Assembly (NCBI GenBank): GCA_035771165.1
Contig: JAWNZC010000280.1
Span: 2,015,001 to 2,079,000 of the forward strand
From: Paragorgia papillata
Taxonomy: Eukaryota; Cnidaria; Anthozoa; Scleralcyonacea; Coralliidae
Direction: 5' to 3'
Length of the DNA: 64,000 bases
The position numbers were made by a program, and so were the translations under genes. The notes beneath the pieces are model-generated. The model made no database searches, was not told the origin of the DNA, and saw only the letters and a program-made list of their open reading frames with translations. Shown in pieces: positions 12,493-23,900 of this stretch; within the stretch, counting starts at the first letter, position 1; each line of letters opens with the position of its first letter.

Positions 12493-13620
12493 TCAAAGGA
12501 TAGATGTGTGTTCCTTTATGTAACCTTTCTTAAAATGCCTGCGGTTATTGCAAAATTAGATGAGGATAAAACAGTTTTCTTTAACATATTTATTTGGGAA
12601 AAGTGTTCACTAACTATTTTTAAGAGTTTCCTTCGGAAAACGTCGCGCAGGTTACATAAAGGAATAACGTTGTGTAAACGCTCAATTAATCTTTTTTCAC
12701 CAAACCAAGCAAGGCTGAAAGGTTGCAAGCAGCCTTATCACTTCTGTAATGCCCTTGTCTATCCCACGTGTTTGGTTAAAAAGTTACGAGCTGAAATAAT
12801 CTTTTGGTAAGTTTGGTATACTTTAACAAGGCTTTTTGCAACCTCGTACCCAGGGTCTTATCTCCGCTTCCCCGCCCCCGCCCAGCGGAGGGCGGAAACT
12901 TGGCATGTAGACGTACTTATCAGCACAAAATGTTAATACGACCCTTTAACATAAAAATCGTTTATTTTATTTAAGTTTTCACGCCAAAAACGCAAGTTAC
13001 AAAAAGGAATCGTTTCTTTTTGTAACCTGAAAATTCAGTTTGTACCTAGAAAATTTTTTAAATGGCCAAGTGCAAAGCCATTATTCAAGTATGAGTGGTA
13101 TTAAAAAACACTAAAGTTGTAGCTGGAACTCACTAATTTTGACAGCAAAGCGAGATTTTGGTTTTTGGTCTTTATCACTTTAGGTAAGTTCACTTAATAT
13201 TTTGTAAATATAAATAGAAACTATGTCATAATATACGTGCAATATTCAATTATTTTTTAATTTTTTTAAAGATGATAAAAATATTTCCCCATTTTAATAG
13301 GCAAACGCTTTTGAGTAAAAGGACTGGGAACTAGTAATCGACAAGGCTGTTAAGTTGTTGCTTTTCGTTCTGTCTTCGCCAAAAGGGAAAAGAATCTGAA
13401 GGAATCAGGGATAGTATTTGAGGAATATTCAATATTTTGACGTTATGAAGGCTTTTGGGTGACTTTTGATCAAGGTATGCTAAGTATTTTTGAATTAATG
13501 TTAATAATTCATGAGTTAAATGAAGACCTAAAATGGTTGGCTCTTACTGTATTGCATATGCATAAAAAGCACGTTATATCAATGATTTGGTATTAAATGA
13601 AAAGATTTTATTTACACATA
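12493..13620. other. No gene recognised; half terminus of a CTCGTACCCAGGG-type element
   Basis: At about 12838 ACCTCGTACCCAGGGTCTT matches the termini of the element at 41371-43077, but I found no partner end nearby. GTTACAAAAAGG near 12996 and CTTTTTGTAAC near 13016 form a small hairpin. A 100-residue open frame at 12508-12810 has no recognisable motif. Confidence 0.5.
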
Positions 13621-13624
13621 TATT

Positions 13625-13880
13625 TTTACAAATTGACGTGGTGTAGTGTGGTTTAATAGTGTGTTAGTTATAATTTAGCGCAGTCAGTTGTTTATAAATA
13701 TTGTGTTAGCTTTAATATAGTGTAGTGTGGCTTAATATTGTGTTTGTTTATACATGTGGTGCAGTCAAAGTTGTTTAATATTGTGTTAGCGTAGTGTAGT
13801 TTAATATCGTGTTAACACTTAGTGCAGTATGCCTAAATAGTGTGTTAGCTAGTGCACTGTTGTTTAATAGTATGTTAAAA
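13625..13880 (+). repeat. Degenerate start of the 31-bp minisatellite
   Basis: Diverged units with GTGTTAGCT, TAGTGTAGTG and TTTAATA, the same family as 14970-15530. Confidence 0.7.
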
Positions 13881-13904
13881 TACACATCAATACATAATTT
13901 ATTT

Positions 13905-14215
13905 AAACACCTGGGTTGTTCCTTCCCTCAAGCAAGTTGTTACAAGGCTATTCCAACAAGCTATATGTATTACCTGGATGTATTCACACTGGTTGTTCCC
14001 AGCTTGTTAACAAGTCTGTAACATGTTGTTGACAACTGTATAACAATGTTGATGACTTTAATGGACTTGTAACAAGTTGTTCAACAACTTACCGCTTTGC
14101 ACTTAACAAGTTGCTACAAGGTTGACAACAAGAAGCTTGTATCAGCTTGATAAAATCACAATTTGTTAACATGGTTAACAAGCTTGTTGCAAGCTTGTTG
14201 TGAACACATCCCATT
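13905..14215. mobile_element. Foldback sequence rich in CAAGCTTGTTAACAAG-type motifs
   Basis: Many direct and inverted AACAAGTTGTT/ACAAGCTTGTT words over about 300 bp, with GTTGTTCC near one end and TGTTGTGAACAC near the other. It has a MITE-like appearance and lies inside the 31-bp minisatellite. Confidence 0.55.
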
Positions 14216-14224
14216 AATTAGGTG

Positions 14225-14490
14225 GTGAGATTTTTATGCTGGTAGCTTAGTGCAGTGTTACATACTGTAGTATATTAAATAGTGTATTAGCTTAGTTGAG
14301 TGTTACATGTACATAGTATATTAAATAGTGTATTAGCTTAGTGCAGTGTTACATGTACATAGTATATTAAATAGTGTATTAGCTTAGTGCAGTGTTACAT
14401 GTACATAGTATATTAAATAGTGTATTAGCTTAGTGCAGTGTTACATGTACATAGTATATTAAATAGAGTATTAGCTTAGTGCAGTGTTTT
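14225..14490 (+). repeat. 46-bp tandem repeat, about 5 copies
   Basis: AGTGTATTAGCTTAGTG recurs exactly every 46 bp (14281, 14327, 14373 and on). The unit looks like the 31-bp minisatellite unit plus a 15-bp insertion containing ATGTACATAGTATA. Confidence 0.9.
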
Positions 14491-14504
14491 GTACTGTTGT
14501 GGCA

Positions 14505-14965
14505 ATAGAAGTGTTCCTACAATATCTTGCAATTCATTTGCTATTGATTAATTGTTATGACCAATTTGTTTGATGAAAGTTATTGCTAACTTCCTCTTTT
14601 GCATTCGATTGGTTTCTGGTTTTTAAACAACCAATAAGAAACAGGATTACTTGCCAAACACCAATCAAATTCAAAACAGAATTCAAAACAGGAAGTTGTC
14701 AATGAATCTTATCAAATGAATTGTTCAACTTGAGGAATATATTGCAACAATATTTTACAGAATATGCTTCTATTGCTACAACAGAATGCTTCTATTGCCA
14801 CAACATGTACAGTAGAAGCATTCCTAAAAAAATTTTACAATTCATTTGCTATGTGTGACCAATTTATTCATTTGATGAAAATTATTGCTCACTTCCTGTT
14901 TTGCATTTGATTCATTTCTGGTTTTTAAACAACCAATAAAAAACAGGATTACTTGATTGTTGTTA
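14505..14965. mobile_element. Foldback MITE plus partial second copy
   Basis: GTTGTGGCAATAGAAG near 14506 is mirrored by CTTCTATTGCTACAAC near 14767. A second partial copy follows (14805-14960) with the same AATTCATTTGCTAT, TTCCTGTTTTGCAT and AAACAACCAATAA blocks. It interrupts the 31-bp minisatellite. Confidence 0.75.
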
Positions 14966-14969
14966 CAGG

Positions 14970-15532
14970 TTAATAGTGTTTAGCTTAGTGTGGTGTTGCT
15001 TAATAGTGTGTTAGCTTAGTGTGGTGTTGCTTAATAGTGTGTTAGCTTAGTGTGGTGTTGCTTAATAGTGTGTTAGCTTAGTGTGGTGTTGCTTAATAGT
15101 GTGTTAGCTTAGTGTGGTGTTGCTTAATAGTGTGTTAGCTTAGTGTGGTGTTGCTTAATAGTGTGTTACAGTAGCTTAGTGCAGTGTTGTTTACTAGTGT
15201 GTTAGCTTAGTGCAGTGTTGTTTACTAGTGTGTTAGCTTAGTGCAGTGTTGCTTAATAGTGCGTTAGCTTAGTGCAGTGTTGTTTACTAGTGTGTTAGCT
15301 TAGTGCAGTGTTGTTTACTAGTGTGTTAGCTTAGTGCAGTGTTGCTTAATAGTGCGTTAGCTTAGTGCAGTGTTGTTTACTAGTGTGTTAGCTTAGTGTG
15401 GTGTTGTTTACTACAGTAGTGTGTTAGCTTAGTGTGGTGTTGTTCACTAGTGTGTTAGCTTAGTGTGGTGTTGCTTAATAGTGTGTTAGCTTATTGTGGT
15501 GAATATTTACTAGTGTGTTAGCTTAGTGCATT
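14970..15532 (+). repeat. 31-bp minisatellite, about 18 copies
   Basis: The unit contains TTAATAGTGTGTTAGCTTAG followed by TGTGGTGTTGC or the variant TGCAGTGTTGTTTAC. Variants cluster in blocks, as expected from unequal exchange. Confidence 0.95.
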
Positions 15533-15533
15533 A

Positions 15534-16338
15534 CATGAGATTTGAAATTTTCAGCAGTATCCAGTGGGATACTGGCACTTAAAAATCTGGTATCCCTCCT
15601 TGAAAATTAGTATCCCACACTTGCATAGTAGATATTCCAATAAGCAGTATCCAAACGAGGTTAACTTTTATTTAACACAACAATAGACTGGAAAGTTTGT
15701 ACCGCACAACAGAGATCTCCGTTGCGCAGTTTCAGGCTGACAATTGAATTGCCTACACATATAAGAAATATACGAATCTCCTTAGTGCATTTTACAAACT
15801 TTCCTGCAGTCTGGCTGACAACATTATTCATACTACACTAGTATATGCCTAGCCCAGCTGTACAATAACACATTGATAAGAGTGTTAATAATTTAGTTTA
15901 TTTATATCTTGAACATAATTGTAAAGTGTCCATGGCATTGTCAAAAGGCATCAAAGCCAGGACTATGTAGTGTGACTGTATTAAATAACAACTAACAACA
16001 CGAAATCGAAAAAAATACGCTGAATATTTTAATCTCATTCCCAGAACCTACGATCATTTTGTCCAGCAAGGACTCCTTTTTGCAGGTACTGTACTACTTT
16101 GTGTATGCCTATCATTTACAGTTGTCAACTTCGTCAAATTTTCCACCAACATTTGCAGACAAGACGCGAAGAATGACAACAATTAATTGGGATAGAATCA
16201 CTCATAGAATTTGCTGCTCAACAATTGTTCACTATCCTAATTTTCATGGTATCCCCACGGGATACTGAGCTTATGATGCCCAGTATCCAAACTTAAAGTG
16301 TGGTATCCCTGGGATATCGGGATACCGCAAATCTCATG
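15534..16338. mobile_element. Non-autonomous element, 805 bp, CATGAGATTTG termini
   Basis: It begins CATGAGATTTG and ends CAAATCTCATG, with subterminal GGTATCC/GGATAC words repeated at both ends. It sits cleanly inside the 31-bp minisatellite, which resumes at 16345. The interior frame at 16059-16268 resembles no known transposase. Confidence 0.75.
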
Positions 16339-16344
16339 CCCTGC

Positions 16345-16458
16345 TGATGTGTGATGTTGCTTAATAGTGTGTTAGCTTAGTATGGTGTTGCTTAATAGTG
16401 TGTTAGCTCAGTGTGGTGTTGCTTAATAGTGTGTTAGATTAGTGTAGTGAATGTTTAC
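16345..16458 (+). repeat. 31-bp minisatellite, resumed
   Basis: Three to four further GTTGCTTAATAGTGTGTTAG units on the far side of the 805-bp insertion. Confidence 0.9.
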
Positions 16459-16460
16459 TA

Positions 16461-16530
16461 CAGTGGAGCCTCACTATAGCGTGCATCGTTATAATGCGCA
16501 ACTCGGTATAACACGGTTGATCCTTGGACC
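16461..16530 (+). mobile_element. Pogo/Tigger-like terminal inverted repeat, one end
   Basis: CAGTGGAGCCTCACTATAGC, preceded by TA and followed by ATAATGCGCAACTCGGTATA, resembles pogo/Tigger (Tc1/mariner) ends. I found no matching right terminus, so this is probably a fragment. The following 16530-17250 has no recognisable gene. Confidence 0.5.
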
Positions 16531-17251
16531 CCAAAATTTTACTTTTCCTGGCTTGTCATTTGATAACTTACAGTATGCTGATGTTTACCTACAGTACTAA
16601 AGTTCACCACAGACCACCAAATTCCACAAAATAGCAACAGAATTGATGTGTAATATGATGTTGAAACTTAAGTTTCTATTATGCTCATTGGAGACAATTT
16701 GATCTTGTCAGCTGACGATCGCTGATCATTCTGAATAATTATGATCATGAGATAAAACGACAACACGGCAGTGCGATCATTGAGAGAAATGAAAATCTTA
16801 TTTCAATTCCATTTTACTGAAGTCTTGAGTGGACTTCAAGCTTCTTCAGTCACGATTTGGATTGTTAGAATCAAACAGAAAGAGTACTCAATCTCACTCC
16901 CAGTACTTGGCCCACAATATTGCACCAGAACTGAGTGGGAAGAGTACTGGGAACGAGATATTTGGCCATACCTCACAATAACAAAGAAATGTTGATTGAT
17001 CCACAGACCACTGATCTGCTTACTTCGCTATTCTCGGCCATCTTTTTGACACAAGCTCACAATTCACAAGTAGTCACCAGGCTCTTGGCTTTGTCCAAAA
17101 TGGTGGATATCCAACGCAGTACCGCTGACTTAATGTAAACTACTTCATGTATGTTACGTAAGACCAGCTCAGTGTTAGTACCTATGCCTCTACCTCCGAA
17201 TATGCGATCATATAAAGTCGTTATTTTCGATACGTGATTTTTATTAAAATC

Positions 17252-18333
17252 TTAACGTAGCGTATGTCTTGCAATGTAGCGTAATGTCTTACAATGTAGC
17301 GTAATGTCTTACAATGTAGCGTAATGTCTACAACCTATCGTATCTTCGTACAATGTAGCGTAATGTCTTGAAATGTAGCGTAATGTCTTGAAATGTAGCG
17401 TATAATGTCTTGCAATGTAGCGTATAATATCTTGCAATGTAGCGTAATGTCTTACAATTTAGCGTAGTGTCTTACAATGTAGTGTAATGTCTTGCAATGT
17501 AGCGCAATGTCTTGCAATGTAGCGTAATGTCTTTATAATGTCTTGCAATATAGCGTAATGTCTTGCAATGTAGCATAGTGTCTTACAATCCAGCGTATCT
17601 TCGTGCAGTGTAGCGTAATGTCTTACAATGTAGCGTATAATATCTTACAATGTAGCGTAATGTCTTACAATGTAGTGTAATGTCTTGCAATGTAGCGCAA
17701 TGTCTTGCAATGTAGCGTAATGTCTTTATAATGTCTTGCAATATAGCGTAATGTCTTGCAATGTAGCATAGTGTCTTACAATCTAGCGTATCTTCGTGCA
17801 GTGTAGCGTAATGTCTTACAATGTAGCGTATAATATCTTACAATGTAACGTAATGTCTTACAATGTAGCGTAATGTCTTACAATGTAGCGTGATGTCTTG
17901 CAATTTTGCGTAATGTCTTACCATGTAGCGTAATGTCTTGCAATGTAGCGTAATGTCTTACAACCTATCATATCTTCGTACAATGTAGCGTAATTTCTTG
18001 CAATGTAGCCTATAATATCTTGCAATGTAGCGTAATGTCTTGCAATTTAGCGTAATGTCTTACAATGTAGCGCAATGTCTTGCAGTGTAGCGCAATGTCT
18101 TGCAATGTAGCGTAATGTCTTTATAATGTCTTGCAATATAGCGTAATGTCTTGCAATGTAGCATAGTGTCTTACAATCTAGCGTATCTTCGTGCAGTGTA
18201 GCGTAATGTCTTACAATGTAGCGTATAATATCTTACAATGTAGCGTAATGTCTTACAATGTACAGTAGCATAATATAGTGTCTTACAATCTAGCGTATCT
18301 TCGTACAATGTAGCGTAATGTCTTACAATCTAA
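17252..18333 (-). repeat. 20-bp minisatellite, inverted orientation, about 50 copies
   Basis: Plus-strand units read TGTCTTACAATGTAGCGTAA. On the minus strand this is TTACGCTACATTGTAAGACA, matching 16 of 20 positions with the unit at 5-9 kb. A composite block with TTATAATGTCTTGCAATATA and AATCTAGCGTATCTTCGTG recurs near 17533, 17730 and 18122, giving a higher-order repeat. Confidence 0.93.
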
Positions 18334-18339
18334 ATCTAG

Positions 18340-18935
18340 TAACCTGTTGGAGCCCATTGTAATCAACGATAAGAACATCGAGGTTGTCCCTTCTGCATGT
18401 AAAGGTATTACATGTAGGTCTGACAATTTCAAGCGACCTTAAGTGGAACTCTCATATCACGGAGATCTGTAAGAAAGTAGTATCGCGTTTGTATTTTCTT
18501 AGACAGCTTAAGCGCGCTAAATTACAAACTAATGACCTCCTTCTCTTTTATATCACTTGCATTCGCCCTATAACAGAGTATGCATGTCAAGTCTTTCATA
18601 GCGCATTACCACAGTATCTGTCCAATGATCTAGAGAGTTTGCAGAAGCGTGCATTACGTACAGTATTATGTACCCTGAACTGTCTTATAGCCAGGCTTTA
18701 CAAGTCCTGAACATTACAACGCTGTCTAGTAGAAGACAGGTTTTAAATGATAAGTTGTTTCAGGAGATTATTGATGACAATTCACATAAACTGCATAAAC
18801 TTTTGCCTCCTCGAAACAATACTACCGTATGCCTACGTAATAGGCGCATGTTTCAGCTACTATCAATAGGTTCAAGAATAGTTTTATCTCTTACAATTGT
18901 TATAGATATTCTTGTTAAGATTGTAGGATAATTTT
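18340..18935 (+). pseudogene. 5'-truncated CR1/L2-type LINE ORF2 fragment
   Basis: One frame reads LTISSDLKWNSHITEICKK, then RLYFLRQLKRA and CIRPITEYACQVFHSALP, the standard region after the RT palm in CR1/L2-like ORF2. Near 18660 the reading frame shifts and continues as YPELSYSQAL and HKLHKLLPP. The fragment starts abruptly inside the 20-bp minisatellite and ends in a (TATC)n tail. It is a dead, 5'-truncated copy of a different family from the full-length element downstream. Confidence 0.85.
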
Positions 18936-19090
18936 TAGATGTGTGTAATTATTCTTACTTTATTGAATTTTATCTCCTTTTTATAATTATTTGTTTAATT
19001 AGTTTATTATCTTTATAACACTGTAAAAGTTATTGTAATTCAGCCGGTTGATGCTGTAAGTTATAACTTCATTAAACTATCTATTAAACT

Positions 19091-19389
<299 letters not shown>

Positions 19390-19582
19390 AAACATAACTA
19401 TAACCGCTATAAAACATAACTGTCATGGCGGTCGGACACGCGTATGTGAGCTCTGTAATTATTGATCTATTTTGTTGACCGTATCTTCCAGTTGATCTCT
19501 AGTTGCTATATATACTAAAAATTTGAACTGCCAGGACTTTCTTTGGTGTTACATCGGTTGTAGTTCAGTCATTTTATTCATT

Positions 19583-20965
19583 ATGACTGACCAACTGCTT
19601 GAATTCGAAGCAGTTCTGAAAGGCGTCGAAAACCTACCAAGAAAGGATATTATATGCCACCTAGTGAGACATGGTAATGTCAACATACTAACCAAGTTGA
19701 AAATGAAGCTTGTAGCAGATTGCCAAAAGTATGATAACTTCCCTAAAGGTGAGCCATTTGTGAGGCGCAGACCAAGAAAAGGACAAAGTGCTTTCTCTTC
19801 CTTAGATGATCGACTAGCAAATGATATTTGTGAACTCTACAATTTCCTCGATGCTGGCTGTGTTACTACTGACATTAATAACATGTTTAAAAGTAATGAG
19901 ACTGGTTTGGTTGGGGAAGATTCAACCTTGGAGGAACTAAAGCAGTTTATCGATAATTCACTACATAATGTAAACAATGTCAGGCAAGTCGATAATAATA
20001 ATGTCTATAATAATACAACTTCTACTCAAGTTGTTGGTGATTATTTACCTGCTGGGCGCTGTACCGGTGGTTTAGCCGCATTAGAGGCAAACTTCTTCAT
20101 CTTCAAAGAAAAGGTCGACTCGGATATCGCAAATTTGCTAGAGAAACTTTCTCAAAAGGAGAAAATAATTCGAAAGCATCAAGAAAATATATGCAAATTG
20201 CGTGAAGAAAATTTAAATTATGAACTTCGCATCTCCAAATTAGAGGAAGAACAGCGGAGTTCTTCACATAAGTCTCGCGAAAATGTAAGTGATAATCTAC
20301 ACATTGGTAAACCGATTAACAACGGCGGTGAAGATGACGCTAAGGCTGTTTCTGGCGTAATTAGCAGTGAACAGGACTGCAATGTTTCTCAAACTGGCAT
20401 AGACACAAGCCAAAAAGCTATCGTTACTCAACCGAATAAAGATAAACAATCATTAGACGAAGGATCGTCTCTAAGCAACGGTACACCTCATCCTAAAGAG
20501 TCTTATTACACCAGTTTCAGGAATGTTGTATTACGTTCACCAATCAATGCAACCCCAGTTTCTGATGGTAACCCTATCATTTCAGATGTAGTTGAAGTAA
20601 CCGACTCAACTGATAATGATAATGGCAATGCAAGAAATAATAATAGAGACACTGATGGCTTTATCGGCGTTGAACGTCAACGAAAGAAAGTAAAACGGTT
20701 CTTTCTTGGTGGCATTAACGAAAACGTCACTCCTGAACTTATAATATCCTATTTGGCAAAGAAAGAAGTCATTCCAACTCAATTAAGACTTTTTAAGAGC
20801 AAACGGAAGGGCACGTTGTCTGCGAAACTCAACATCTTAGCCACTGATTATTCAAAGATTAGTGAGGAAAGATTTTGGCCAAATTTTGTTACCTGCAAAC
20901 TCTGGCTAACTAAAGGTGTACAGGATAGAATTCGTCGTGATTTAGCGCAAGACGCCAAACCATAA
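19583..20965 (+). CDS. LINE ORF1 protein (460 aa), coiled coil plus RRM-like C-terminus
   Basis: The first ATG of the frame, at 19583, gives MTDQLLEFEA and 460 residues. Residues about 166-226 are heptad-rich and charged (LLEKLSQKEKIIRK, KLREENLNYELRISKLEEE), a predicted coiled coil for trimer or multimer formation. Residues about 368-460 (VKRFFLGGINENVTPEL to RFWPNFVTCKLW) look like the RRM-like/C-terminal RNA-binding region of CR1/L1-type ORF1 proteins. A Ser/Thr/Asn-rich linker lies between. No CCHC zinc knuckle was seen. Such proteins bind the element's RNA and act as a nucleic-acid chaperone in the RNP. It ends with TAA at 20963-20965, and ORF2 follows immediately in the same frame. Confidence 0.85.
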   Translation: MTDQLLEFEAVLKGVENLPRKDIICHLVRHGNVNILTKLKMKLVADCQKYDNFPKGEPFVRRRPRKGQSAFSSLDDRLANDICELYNFLDAGCVTTDINNMFKSNETGLVGEDSTLEELKQFIDNSLHNVNNVRQVDNNNVYNNTTSTQVVGDYLPAGRCTGGLAALEANFFIFKEKVDSDIANLLEKLSQKEKIIRKHQENICKLREENLNYELRISKLEEEQRSSSHKSRENVSDNLHIGKPINNGGEDDAKAVSGVISSEQDCNVSQTGIDTSQKAIVTQPNKDKQSLDEGSSLSNGTPHPKESYYTSFRNVVLRSPINATPVSDGNPIISDVVEVTDSTDNDNGNARNNNRDTDGFIGVERQRKKVKRFFLGGINENVTPELIISYLAKKEVIPTQLRLFKSKRKGTLSAKLNILATDYSKISEERFWPNFVTCKLWLTKGVQDRIRRDLAQDAKP

Positions 20966-23900
20966 ACCAGTAAATTCGCACACAAACTTAGACTTACCAC
21001 TTGGAATGCGGGCGGTTTAATTCACAACGTCTGTTATGCCGACCGGTGTCTACGTCATACCGATGTTTGTATTCTGGTAGAACATTGGTTGTATCCCGAT
21101 TCTTTAAGCTTTTTGGGAAGCATTAATCGCGATTTTGATGGATACGGAAAAGCAAGTTCTGAACTAAACCTTAACTCGATTTGGAGAAGAGGAAAAGGCG
21201 GAGTTGGCATTTTGTGGCGTAAAAACACAGATTTTATCATAAAGAAACATGAAAACATTGGAAACGATAGGATTATTGTTATAAGTGTAGAAATGACAAA
21301 CGGTCAGATGCTTTTTATCATAGGTGTGTACCTACCATCGAGTAACAAAAACTTGTCAATTTATCGTGACTGTTTAGAGACACTAGAAAATGTTATTAAC
21401 CAGTTCATACATTTTGGAACAGTAATTATTGCTGGTGATTTCAATGCCCACATTGGAAAACATAGCGGGCCTAACTGTATCCCTGAGAAAATTAACAGCA
21501 GAGGAAAAGATCTGATTGCTATGATGGATCGTCATAATCTAGTCTCATTAAACTCTCTAACGTCTTCTTTAGGTCCATCAGCTACCTATTATTCCGACGA
21601 TGGAAATGTCTCCTCGACCATAGATCATATTTTATTTAGTAAACAGTATACACACCTCGTCCATGAGTGCCGAGTGATAGATGATCATAGCGACAATCTC
21701 TCGTTTCATTTACCCGTCTTTTGCTCTTTAAATTTTCCGCATTCTTCCACTGTCACTGAGAAAGCCACCCAAACCATATCAGCTCTAGCCTGGAGAACAT
21801 TGCAATCGGACGAATTAATTCTTGAGACTTATCAACAAACCGTTGAAAAAGAGTTGGAAGCCAACTTCACCAATATTGATTTGAAAAGTATCGAAGATAT
21901 TGAACAGGCTATAAATTCTGTGGGAAACATCCTAAAATCCGCAAGCAAAGCATCTATTCCAAAAACTAAGTTCATGTCTTATCTTAAGCCCTTTTGGAAA
22001 TTTGGATTGAAAACTTTTCATCAAAGAAACAGAGATCTTCGTAAGATTTGGATCCAAAATGGTAGACCAAGGAATCAAAACAACCCTTATTTTAAACAGT
22101 ACAAGAATGCCAAACGAGAATTCCGAAAAGAAATGAGAAGGTTAGCTTCAGATCACGAGTCTAAACAATTTGATCACTTGGAACAATCTTATGATACCGA
22201 TCGTAGTAGCTTCTACAAAGCCATTAGCAAATTACGTAAGAATAAACGTGCGAAGCATAGAAACGGACTACGAATGGAAGGAAAAATTATAACAGATCCA
22301 AACAGCGTTCTCGATATTTGGACAAAGCATTATGTTGATCTCCACTCACCTACGCAAGATAACAATTTTGATAAAGATTTTCAACAACATGTGCAAGAAA
22401 AGATCCGCGAATATAAATCGGCATCTCTGGAAAATGACGAAGATGTCTTGAATGAACCCTTTACCATCGATGAATTAATTGCTATTTGCGGTAACTTACC
22501 AAATGGGAAATCTGGTGGACTTGATAATATTGTTTACGAACACGTGAAATATGCCGGTCAAGCTGTTTTTTCTACTTTGTGCACTATTTTCAACGCTATT
22601 CGCGATTTAGAGGACGTTGGTAACTCCATTGTCACTGGTATCATTCACTCTCTGTTTAAAAGCAATAAATCTGACAGATTTGATAAAAATAACTTTCGTG
22701 GAATCACTCTCCTTAATGTTTTTGGGAAAATATTTGAAAGATTGATTCTGTGCAGATTAATGCCGAAATTTCAATGTTTGGGAATCCCCAACAAGATGCA
22801 GTTCGCTTATCAAAAAAACAAAAACTGCATTTTAGCTAGTTTTGTCTTACAAGAGTCAATTGCGCATTATGTTGAACGTGATAGCAAGGTTTACTGCTGC
22901 TTTTTGGATTCGGAAAAGGCCTTCGACACTGTTTGGATAGATGGCCTCTTCTACAAATTATATAACTATGGAATTCGGGGTAAAACATGGAGGTTGCTAT
23001 ACAATTGGTACAATAAGTTATCCAGCTGTGTTAGACACACGAATCTTCTATCACCAATTTTTCGTATTCGCCAAGGTGTTCGCCAAGGCAGTGTTCTATC
23101 ACCATGGCTTTTTTTGGTTTTCAACAATGATATTCCCGAAATTATTGAAAAATCAAATTATGGTCTTCAGATTGGTAACACTCATTGTGGATCTATTTTA
23201 GTTGCGGATGACATTGCTCTCTTGTCTGCTAGAGTAAATGGCCTACAAATTATGCTAAACATCATTGACAATTATAGTAAGAAGTGGAGATTTTTGTTCA
23301 ATGTAGGGAAAACCATAATAGTTACGTTCGGTGAATCAACTAGATACAACAAGAAATATAAACCCCATCGCAACTGGAAACTTGATTATGTTGATGTGAC
23401 AGAAAAAGCCGCATGGACTCATGTCGGAATTGAATTGTCGGGGAATTTCGCAAGCTCGAATAGAACCTCAGAAGCTTCATTGAAAGGTCGGGAAGTGGTA
23501 TGCAGCCTGATGAGCACCGGGATAAGGCCTGGTGGAATAAACCCAATTATTGGTTCCAGTGCATGGATAACGATCGGTCTGCCAAGAATGCTTTATGGCT
23601 GCGAACTCTGGTGGAATCTCACCCAATCAGACAATGATTGTCTCGAAAGAACAAACCGCTTTGCGGCAAAGCGCGTGCAAGGACTCAGTCCAAATACCAG
23701 GTCTGAAGCTGCAATTGGATCACTAGGGTGGTGGACTACACAGGGTCATATCGATAAAGCCAAACTTTTATTTCTTGGGAAATTATGTAGATCAAGCCAC
23801 AATGAAGTTTATAAGAAAATCTTTGTTTTTAGATTTTTGTCAACAATAAGATATTCAACCCCAAAACCAATTGGCTTTGTGCCAGACATTTTAAAAGTTT

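Noticed and set aside
12508..12810. 100-codon plus-strand frame after the LINE tail
   Set aside because: No domain; bounded by a TTTATGTAACC/GGTTACATAAA inverted repeat, so more likely foldback DNA.
17252..18333. Possible CRISPR-like array
   Set aside because: No unique spacers; contiguous 20-bp minisatellite in a eukaryotic genome.
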